Shown: positions 56,201-64,000 of the stretch, one piece after another
How positions within the stretch are numbered: the first letter of the stretch is position 1
How the letters are laid out: each line of letters opens with the position of its first letter
Assembly: GCA_024734495.1 (NCBI GenBank)
Contig: JALMQS010000068.1
Location: 4,257,971-4,321,970 of the forward strand
Direction of reading: 5' to 3'
Length of the DNA stretch: 64,000 bases
DNA from: Forficula auricularia
Taxonomy: Eukaryota > Arthropoda > Insecta > Dermaptera > Forficulidae
Program-made: the position numbers and the translations under genes
Notes under the pieces: generated by a model
Database searches by the model: none
Told to the model about the DNA's origin: nothing
Seen by the model: the letters and a program-made list of their open reading frames with translations, nothing else

Positions 56201-56959
56201 TTTATTTTTTTTTTTATAAAAATTATTTTTATTTTTCTCTTTTTAGTGATGTTATTAATAGTGATTTAATATAATACCTTGCATGCATCTCGTAAGAGAA
56301 AACGTCGGGCGAATGAATCAGAAAATGATATTTTTTTTATAAATTTTATTAAACCAATTATTTTACATTAATTAATGTATACATTGTATTTTTGCTTCGA
56401 TTCCGGAGATTACTTCTCCACCATCGAGTGTCCTTATTCATCTTTAGTCCTTGTTTTTAATAAGAGGAAAAATCTAATTAGATAAAAAAACCTCTTTTCC
56501 GATAATTATTTCAATTCCATTATTCCCCAATCAAGTCGATTGGTTTTCCATTCCACCTTCCCCAGCCCCTCCGACCACCCCAGAAAATGATAATAAAATT
56601 AAATTCATAAATATAGAATTTCTCTCGAAGCGTTTGCGGGTTTTAAATGAATGTTTTAAGATTTTTTTTATAAAATATTTTATTTATTATAATTTCGATT
56701 ATTTGCTCATAAGAATTTAAGATTTACGTTATTTCATCATATCATCAGAAGTTGACCAAATTAATATGCGACAACCCCTAAGGTACCACCTTTCCAATAA
56801 AAAAAGAATCATCGAAATCGGTCTACGTGGCAAAAAGTTCTCGCTGAACATACATAAAATAAATAAATAAATAGTTAGGTATCTTGACTATCTTGGAGCG
56901 ATACTGATCCAAAGGCAGAAAGAATCATTAAAATCAGTTCATAAACATAGAAGTTATGA
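56201..56959. other. Unassigned AT-rich stretch
   Basis: Low-complexity T runs near 56200 and short word similarities to the 57-kb retroposon-like region (gaaatcggt). No gene. Confidence 0.35.
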
Positions 56960-56966
56960 GAAAATC

Positions 56967-57105
56967 ATAAGTTGGTGTCATCTATTAAATCCGATGGAAT
57001 GGAATATTTTTAATTATATGTCAGAGGGGTTGTTTTTCACCCCTCGGGAATCGAACCCGAAAAATATTCCATTCCATCAGATTTAATAGATGACACCAAC
57101 TTATC
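56967..57105. repeat. Palindrome enclosing a B-box-like sequence
   Basis: Arms of ~45 bp (ataagttggtgtcatctatt.., tggaatggaatattttt and complements) flank a ~48-bp loop. The loop contains ggaatcgaaccc, which is a tRNA B box on the minus strand (57047-57058). It resembles the 31.7-kb palindrome in design, not in sequence. Confidence 0.65.
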
Positions 57106-57229
57106 TTGTAAATTTGAATCTATTTTACCATCGGCAAATTAATATCTTTCATAGAAGTTATGGCTGAACAAACATTACAAAAAAGGTCCAATGCCAATGA
57201 AATTCATATTTTTACCAATCGCAAACTAG

Positions 57230-57356
57230 ACTGAACCCAATGCAAAAAAATCATCAAAATCGGTTCACAATTGGCGACGATATCAGGTAACATAGACACA
57301 AAAAAAAAATTCAGTCGAATTGAGAACCTCCTTCTTTTTCTGAAGTCGGTTAAAAA
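57230..57356 (+). mobile_element. Retroposon 3'-end remnant (RTE-like)
   Basis: The phrase cagtcgaattgagaacctcc followed by ..tttctgaagtcggttaaaaa matches, from memory of insect genomes, a common 3' end of RTE-type retroposons. No coding sequence is attached. Confidence 0.4.
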
Positions 57357-57639
57357 GTATTACATAACCCAGCTTAACTTTAGCCAACTTCATGACAAAT
57401 TTAAGAATTTGCAAGTAAAATTCCCCAATATCAGCATCATTTAGACAGCCTTAAGGCTCGGGCGTTTGGTTCACACTCGTACTCAGGTGAATGTACTGTA
57501 TTATAGGCCAAACTGAATGACGTACCCTTGATTATCAGATGTTCCTTACTACGCTAGTGCCATCCACTATATTTTTTGTAATATCAGCTTAGAAAGAACG
57601 ATTTGAGAGTGAAAATAAGCCAAAACTTTTTCAATAAGA

Positions 57640-58578
57640 TCTGGAGGAATCGATTTAAAATCAAAAATAGCTCGTATGAATAAATTTTAAAGAATTAAAG
57701 TCATTTTAAATATTAAATATGTTTATTCCTTTATTATTAATCAGATATCACTTACTATTTCCAGTCATTTAAAAATAGTGATCGATTCTCATCTAATACT
57801 CGTGGAATAACCATTCTACACATTGGATTTTAGACGTTTCGGTTATTATTGGTAACAATTTCTGAAGACATGGAGGAATCAACTTAAAATCAAAAATAGC
57901 CATAGATTCTCATTTAATACTTGAGGAATAACAATTCTACAATGGATTTTTGACGTTTCGATTATTATTGGTAGCCATTGCTGAAGATATGAAGGAATCG
58001 ATTTAAAATCAAAAATAGCTCGTATGAATAAATTTTAAAGAATTAAAAAAGTACTATCTTACTCTAGAGCAAAGTACTTTAAAATATAATTTTACTACAA
58101 GCTTTATATAACCTTTTTTGTTGCCCCCAAGGTACTTAATTAGGATATTAAATTTCACCAAAAATGGTTAAGTCATTTTCAAGATATTTAGAAAAAACTA
58201 AAAAAGTACTGGACTAAAGTACTTACTAATGTTTGAGGACCGATATGTAGAAAAACTAATCAGCGCTTCATTTTGTTAAAGTAATGGTAGGTTTTCAATT
58301 TCATTTCAATCGGTTCAACGGTGTGGAAAAAATCGTGGACGAAAAAATGGAACATCCATCCATCCACTTCCTGAAAAAATCGCACTTTTTGTCCTCTCGA
58401 CGAGACCCCATTTAATTTTTCCAAAAACCCTCACGTGCTAAAATTCAACCTAATTGAATACTCCAATTTCTAACTTTAATTAAGATCATGGGTTTCGTAG
58501 TCTTTACCAGAGGATCTTCTGAATTCGCGCTTGCCGCGAGACCGATTACAATACTTTACCCATTGGAAAAAGTAAAAA
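57640..58578 (+). mobile_element. Element Q, copy 3
   Basis: Carries two to three minisatellite units, the taaagtactttaaaatat block, catccatccatcc, the tcgcgcttgccgcga-type hairpin near its end, and the shared terminus gattacaatactttacccat..ggaaaaagtaaaa. The left end is rearranged: the minisatellite block is interrupted by aatatgtttattcctttatt..cagatatcac, also seen near 46790. Confidence 0.7.
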
Positions 58579-58599
58579 CTTAACGATGTCAGTGGATTT

Positions 58600-59060
58600 T
58601 GTCTTTAAAACCGAATCTATTTAAACTTGGGCAAATGTTTCTTTCTCATCATTCATTTTATTCTTGAGTGAAGATGTATCTCACTTGGTTCGAGGAGGCT
58701 TGAAGGAGTTTCACTCTCTTCGGATGACGAATCCATCATCTGAGCTCTCGCTTTCTGTCACGTGTGTCTATGTGTCCGTGTGTCCGTGGGATGGTTCGCT
58801 GCCCACGTGCTTTTTACCTTTTCTAGTTGTGCTTGCAAAGCAGGTACCCATGCATGCTTCTTCCTCCTTCCCTCTCTCTCTCTTCTTATAAAATACCTTT
58901 ATATAGTATATATGCATTTACATAAAAATACATATCTTCGCATCTTGAATTTGAATCAGTTGAAGGCTTCCCCGTTGTTGACGGCTAGCAAATAGAAAGT
59001 TTTTTCCTTCCTTTTTAAAGTTCCTCTGTAACTGCCCTCTTTTGTTAATCGGCTTATGCA
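58600..59060 (+). promoter_or_regulatory. Low-copy GC-richer segment with two CACGTG boxes
   Basis: CACGTG occurs at 58759-58764 and 58804-58809, a CT-rich tract at ~58861-58884 and TATAAAA at 58887-58893. Overlapping frames (58664-58891, 58762-58995) are not recognisable proteins. It could be a promoter or a non-coding exon; nothing downstream confirms it. Confidence 0.25.
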
Positions 59061-59281
59061 TTAACCGTGAATAATTTAGAGAAAGGCATTAGGGTATTTT
59101 AATAGTCATTCTATATATACATAATATTCCTCTAATTATTCATTCAAAATAATTGATTTTCTTAATGAAAATATTATTCGGTACGCTCGGGAGTCAGGCC
59201 AAGCCTGCTTGCCCGCCAGACGACCCCTATTAGTATTAAATTCATTATATCTTTTGCTCATTTTTTAAAAATGTCTGAAAG

Positions 59282-59690
59282 TTTGAGTTGTTTACCATAA
59301 AAGAATTTAGTCTTTTTGATTTTAAGTCGATTCATCAACGTTTTCAGTAGAGGTTGCTTTAGTCAAAACATAAAAAATGTAATACAATAAGGTTATTCCT
59401 CTAGTATTAGATAATAATTGATTTTTATATTTGATTTTAAGTCGATTCCTCCATGACTTTAGCATTGGTTACCAATAATAACCGAAACGTTAAAAATCCA
59501 ATGTATTATGGTTATTCCTCGAGTATTAGATGAGAATCGATCACTATTTTTGAATTTAAGTCCACATGGCCTGCAAATAGCAAGTAATATCTGATTAATA
59601 ATAAAGGAATGAAAATATCAATATTTCAAATGAATTTGTATAAAGTTTAGCAACGATCCGTTGCAGTTTATTTTCTATCTGTGTCGCGAT
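59282..59690 (+). mobile_element. Element Q, copy 4 (left-end fragment)
   Basis: Begins tttgagttgtttacc like the 46.9-kb copy, followed by three degenerate ~118-bp units. It ends in a block (taatatctgattaataataa) that is inverted relative to the one near 46790 and 57730. Confidence 0.65.
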
Positions 59691-59799
59691 AAGCCATTAA
59701 TGAAAAGTTGCAGAAAGTTCGTTCTGATGCTAATGCTAATGAGTGTGCTTTTGGGCTTTCTACCTTCACAACTCTCGGTTAAAAAATCCAGAATTATTT

Positions 59800-60600
59800 T
59801 ACTTTACCATACAGGGTATGGTCAAGTATTGTAATCGTGCATGAAAAAAGTGGTTTTTTTCTTTCTTTTTTTCGAAATATCTCAAAAACGGCTTAAACTA
59901 TTTCGATTAAAAAAAATTGAGCGAAACCATGGCAAAAAAGCCCTAATAAGTGAACATCGAAAAAATTATATTTTTCGAGATAATAATGTTTTTGTCAAAA
60001 TGTCTTTCAGTCTGTTAGTCTGTGTGTTACCAAATTTTGTGGACGAGCTAGATAAAAAACTAGTGTGAATATCGAAACCAAATTTCACACGTAGTTTTGG
60101 TCCAATGAGATTAAGAGCTGATTAGATTTTGGTGAATATTGACCCAAAATTAAGGGGGGTGGAGGGGGGTTAAAAATTAAAAATCTAGGCCATTTGACCA
60201 AACTCAGCCAAATTTTTATACATAATCAGTGGGACCCCATAAGTCTAAAAATGGAAAAACTAACCGCTCAAAATGGGGGGGGGGGGGCTAGGTCAAAAAT
60301 TAATATCTAGGCCATTGACTAAACTCAACCAAATTTTGTATACATAATCAGTGGGACCCCAGAAGACTAAAAATGGAAAAACTAACCGCTCAAAATGGGG
60401 GGGGGGATTAAAAATCTAGGCCGTTTGAGCAAACTCAACCAAATTTTGTATACATAATCGGTGTGATCCAAGAAGTCTAAAAATGCAAAAACTAACCCCC
60501 TCCCCTACATGATTATAAATCATTTTATTAAATATTAAATATAAGTGAGGGGCCAGGTTGTATGGTAAAGTCAAGTGGATGGCCACATCAGAACACGTCA
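59800..60600 (-). mobile_element. Element P, copy 3 (uninterrupted)
   Basis: Starts tactttaccatacagggt.. and attgtaatcgtgcatgaaaa, the reverse complement of the hairpin end of the other P copies. It passes through the ctgttagtctgtgtgttacc block and three ~100-bp monomers with G tracts (~60278, 60393). It ends ggtaaagtcaagtggatgg..cacgtca. About 800 bp; the 75-residue frame at 59841-60068 is not a gene. Confidence 0.75.
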
Positions 60601-60686
60601 GCTTATTTTTGAATGAATTTATTGATTCTTTAATATTTTGTTTATGATTAAAGGAATATACAAATTAATTTATAATTTTTATTATC

Positions 60687-60873
60687 GGGGGGGGGGGGGT
60701 CGGATATGCTAGTCGGTAGCGTATCATCCTGCTAACCAAGTGGACCCGGGCTCGAATCCGACTCGATGCATTCGGCTAAAATCTGACCCCCGGGGTAGAG
60801 ACAAAATTTAAAAAATAAATAGTATCGTAAATTGGCTTATGGCTAGAAAGGCCGAAAAGCCAAAAATAAAAAA
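60687..60873 (+). mobile_element. tRNA-derived SINE (family A), copy 2
   Basis: Same head, B box (gggctcgaatcc, one mismatch) and tail (cttatggctagaaaggccga) as the copy at 1518. It starts with an expanded G tract. The target duplication is not clear. Confidence 0.8.
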
Positions 60874-61168
60874 ATTATTACTTGTCTTGTTTTTTTTATA
60901 CTCACTATAGTGATGATTTAATCAAAAAATAAATTTTGAATAGTTTATTAGGGAAAGCATATAAGAGTCTTGAAAACGGTTTACTTTTTTCTCCAATTTT
61001 AGTTTAATTAGCATGAAAAATTAAAATTTATTTTTAATTTTATTTTTTGAATTAAGATTTTTAATTTGGCAAGGATTTGCCTAGAGTCATCTTAGATGAA
61101 CTTTACTGTTTATTAAAATGCACACTCATGTAAAAATAGCATATTTGTAAGACTAGATATATGTATTA

Positions 61169-61440
61169 CTAGCTGCGACGCCCGCCTTCGGCGACCCTCT
61201 TGTTAGCCAGGGGCTACGCCCCTGAACCCCCCTCACACTCACCTGCACCCACAACCCTATTTCACCCCGGACCTCCTGCACCCAAACCCTGAATCCCCCT
61301 TCCACCCCTATTCCACCTCCGCACCCACCTCGGGCCCCCTGCACTCTGCCCCTGCATTCCACCCCCGCACCATACCCAGTTTTTGTATTTCTAGCTCCCT
61401 AGAGGGCCCACAGAATATGTATACAAAATTTGGTTGAACG
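61169..61440 (-). mobile_element. Helitron 3'-end copy
   Basis: CTAG at 61169-61172 preceded by A on the plus strand, then gctgcgacgcccgccttcgg, a degraded version of the hairpin end at 6999 and 29962. After the GC-rich part comes one ~100-bp monomer (cacagaatatgtatacaaaa). The 5' end was not found. Confidence 0.65.
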
Positions 61441-62189
61441 ATACGAAGCCTTTTGTGTTTTAGACCTAAAAATCCGCCATTTTTCAGTTCAGGAGTAAAA
61501 ATTTCAAAAAAATAAAAAAATCTTCCCGATATTTAGCATTAATAAACTTATGTACCAAATTTGAATGCTAAAACTTAAAAACTCGAGGAGTTAGAGCACT
61601 TTAAAAAATTTCAAAAATTTACCCCGAAATGACTATATCTTCCTTTTGGGGACAAATAAAGGAAAATACTCAAATTTGTTTTTTTTTATATTTCAATGCT
61701 TCACCTTTATAAACTAAACCCATATCGATATCTTTTCTGGTTTAAGAGATCTTGAAAAACTCTGAAAACACATTTTGTGACTCTTTCTCCCCTTTAGGGT
61801 TCGAATTTCAAAAAATCCCTTCTTAGCACACCCATCAATCGTTGAAAGAATATACATGTAAGTTTGAAAACTGCGCGTCAAACTCGAGACAGCACAAGCG
61901 AGCCAGCCAACCAGTCCCAATGACATGACATCAGTCTCAGCTGACGTGTAACTTAATAAATCAAAAATTATAATTATTAATAAGAGATAATAAAGGACCT
62001 GAAAAATCGATTCAAAATTCAATTTCAGGTATTGTTCAATATTTGATCTGTATTTAATTTGTATATAATTTGTAAATATTAATGTACATTATATCATAAC
62101 CTATTAAAACAAAATTCAATTTCAGAATTCGATTTTTATTTACCTAAGAAGAAACTTACAAATCGATTTTTTTTCCTACCACCAAAAGA
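61441..62189. other. Unassigned; possible LTR region
   Basis: This lies immediately upstream of the gag-like frame, so a 5' LTR would be expected here. I cannot define LTR ends or a primer-binding site. A B-box-like gggttcgaattt occurs at ~61797. Confidence 0.3.
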
Positions 62190-62238
62190 TGCCGATTAAA
62201 GTAAGGATACATCTAAAAAAGAAGAGATTGAAGGTTCC

Positions 62239-62619
62239 TTGGTGAATTCGATCAAAAGCATAAAATTAATATCGGATAATCTAGTCTATGCATTTCCTGA
62301 AGAACATCAAGGTGAGAAATCACACAAAGAACTAAGCCAAATTACTTTAATAAAGTCAGCGTTTAAAAGCATGTCCAAAGAGGGACATTTCAGAAATGTT
62401 AATATAACTTTATCAGATGAGATTAAGAAACTATATATAGATGAAGACAATAATTTTATATTTAAAGATTTTTTTTTGGAAGAATCGACTGAAGGAAGTC
62501 TAGATTCTTCAATAAGATCCAGAATTGATGAGGATAAAACTGATACTATCAATAACCTGGACTTAGAAATTAAAAGAAAAGAAAACATATTATTAGATAT
62601 CGAAAAAAATTTAACTTAA
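62239..62619 (+). pseudogene. Gag, N-terminal part
   Basis: An acidic and lysine-rich open frame of 126 residues. Codons in the same frame extend upstream of the first ATG, so the true start may lie to the left behind a stop near 62203. I recognise no domain in this part; it is assigned to Gag by position. It ends at a stop, after which the next frame continues with a FYGIQQ/AEWLKIF block typical of Gag capsid. Confidence 0.55.
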
Positions 62620-62709
62620 ATAAATTTTATGGCATTCAACAAAATGCAGCAGAATGGTTAAAAATTTTTTGAAATAGAATGTGAACGACATAAAATATAT
62701 GATAGTATT

Positions 62710-63279
62710 ATGAAGATACAAATTATAAGATTCTTCCTAGAGGGCAATTCAAAAGAATGGTATAGAAGTAACTTGAAAAAGATATCTGATAACGATTGGT
62801 CAAAATGGACAAAATCTTTTTTATTGATTTATGCAAAAAGAGGTTGGGCTGAAGTTAGATATGCTTACAAATTTAAGTATATAGATGGTTCAATAATTGA
62901 TTACAGTTTAAAAAAAGAAAGTCTCTTACTAGATGCTGAACCTTCGATCTCAGAAGTGTCAAAAATAAATCACATTGTTATAGGTTTACCTCAAAATATA
63001 CAAGATATTCTTGATAAAGAAGAAATAAAAAATACAGACCAATTGATTAATATTCTTAGAAAATATGATTTAGAATATTTAAAAAAAGATAGAAAAGAAA
63101 TTAAAAAAAAGCCTAATGACAGATATGTTATAAAGACACCCTGTTACAAATGTGAAAAATTAGGATGGCCAAACAGATACCATCCTACTGCTATATGTCG
63201 TAATGGAGAAAGATATAAAGAAAAATATGAAATAAATTTAAATGAAAATATTGAGGGGTTTAAGAACCAAAAAAACTAG
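62710..63279 (+). pseudogene. Gag, capsid C-terminal part and zinc knuckle
   Basis: 189 residues. The first ~90 match the retrotransposon Gag fold (hydrophobic 'IIRFFLEGNSKEWY', 'WSKWTKSFLLIYAKRG'). Near residues 144-163 is a knuckle-like set of Cys and His with spacing C-x2-C-x9-H-x4-C, instead of the usual C-x2-C-x4-H-x4-C. The nucleocapsid role in RNA packaging is inferred from the family. The true reading frame continues upstream of the ATG at 62710 into the KIF block after a one-base shift. Confidence 0.7.
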
Positions 63280-64000
63280 ACGGCCCCGGTAAAATCACAC
63301 CATTGTTAACATTAAATGTACTAGTTGATGAATCTAGGAATATTGAAGCTGTTTATGACACAGGTTCTAATGTGTCATTAATAAATTATGAAATAATACA
63401 AGAACTAAAAAAAAATAAAAAAAGATAAAACAATATTTAAAACAATAAATGGTGTGAATTTTGTAGAAGGCCGGGCCCACTTGCTACTTAAAATAAATAA
63501 AATATCTGATTTCATAGATATATATGTCGTAAAAAATAATAACTTTTCATACGACATGTTACTTGGCTTAGATGCAATAAAAAAATTTAAACTGATTCAG
63601 AATGAAGAATTAAAAATATTTCAAAAGATTAACAGTAAAAATGTAAAAGAAATAAAAAAAGATAATTTTAAATTAAAAGAAATGAATAATAAATTAGAAG
63701 AGATAGACACATTCCAAAAAACAAATGATAATACAAAAATAATTGAAAAAGAATTAAAAATAGATAATATTGAATTAATAGAAAATAATAAAATAAAACA
63801 GATAAATTTAAATGAATATATAAACATTAATGAATATGAACATTACTTAAGTCATTTAGACGATAAAAAAAGAAATGATATAAAAAACTTATTATTAAAA
63901 AAGAAAAAAGGTTTTGCTAAGGATAAATATGACGTTGGAAGAGTCCAAAATGTGGAAGCTCAAATAAAATTAATGGAATATAAATATGTGTCAAAGAAAC
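63280..64000 (+). pseudogene. Aspartic protease and start of reverse transcriptase
   Basis: After a one-base shift from gag, the frame holds an Asp-Thr-Gly active site (63357-63365) in a typical 'YDTGSNVSLI' context. A 'MLLGLDAIKKF' flap/C-terminal block near 63556 follows, as in retropepsins. A long Lys/Asn-rich linker and a hydrophilic segment follow, leading into the N-terminal edge of a Ty3/gypsy reverse transcriptase at the window end. A second extra base in an A run near 63415-63428 breaks the protease. Confidence 0.7.

Larger units (their letters stand above)
62190..64000 (+). mobile_element. Ty3/gypsy-type LTR retrotransposon, 5' part, runs off the window
   Basis: Gag, protease and the start of reverse transcriptase occur in order on the plus strand, extremely A-rich. 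The frame is broken at several points. In three cases (after the AEWLKIF block, after the gag C terminus, and inside the protease) the break is one extra base in an A or T run. This means either decay or homopolymer error. The LTRs and most of pol are not visible. Confidence 0.75.

Overview
The window looks like a piece of an AT-rich, repeat-dense animal genome, most likely an arthropod and probably an insect. The reasons are: spliced exons with GT/AG signals; a nuclear mitochondrial-enzyme gene (sulfide:quinone oxidoreductase) with long introns; and a mix of non-LTR retrotransposons, mariner, Helitrons, Ty3/gypsy, tRNA-derived SINEs and many foldback or MITE-type elements. There are no operons, Shine-Dalgarno starts or bacterial gene packing. 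Almost every longer open frame is transposon debris or chance.

Layout. 1-6 kb: three copies of a TTAA-flanked terminal-inverted-repeat element (one carrying nested SINE and LINE insertions), a 5S rRNA-like pseudogene and a small palindromic MITE. 6.1-6.3 kb: a candidate first exon with signal peptide on the minus strand. 6.7-14.1 kb: a hairpin-ended minisatellite element (called P here) interrupted by a Helitron end, then an old foldback repeat split by a 4.1-kb LINE with an 11-bp target duplication. That LINE is itself invaded by another minisatellite element (called Q). 15.2-29.2 kb: a head-to-tail array of about 3.4-kb units, each a large imperfect inverted repeat with oligo-G and oligo-C tracts. 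29.9-30.8 kb: a complete 797-bp non-autonomous Helitron. 31.7-32.0 kb: two tRNA-like sequences facing each other as a palindrome. 34.2-35.2 kb: a second P copy.

35.3-44.5 kb (minus strand): seven recognisable exons of a sulfide:quinone oxidoreductase (SQOR) gene. Exons 1, 2 and 7 are intact with clean splice sites. Exons 3-6 contain single-base frameshifts and altered conserved motifs, so this is a decaying copy or a badly sequenced one. Its introns hold a pogo-like MITE, a deleted mariner, a Helitron end, TTAA elements, a foldback element, a LINE fragment and a MITE with a nested SINE.

46.7-50.4 kb: a second Q copy, a deletion-fused LINE, a 665-bp foldback element with a 6-bp target duplication and another LINE fragment. 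50.87 kb: a second candidate signal-peptide first exon, plus strand. 51-57.5 kb: small palindromes, direct repeats and a minisatellite block beginning with a Helitron-like 5' end. 57.6-60.9 kb: more Q, P and SINE copies. 61.2 kb: another Helitron end. 62.2-64.0 kb: the gag, protease and start of reverse transcriptase of a Ty3/gypsy-type element running off the window edge.

The most interesting material is repeat biology rather than a gene system. The tandem array shows an alternating dimer pattern. Elements P and Q differ inside but share one terminal hairpin, which suggests a common mobilising machinery. Foldback elements contain RNA polymerase III promoter-like sequence.
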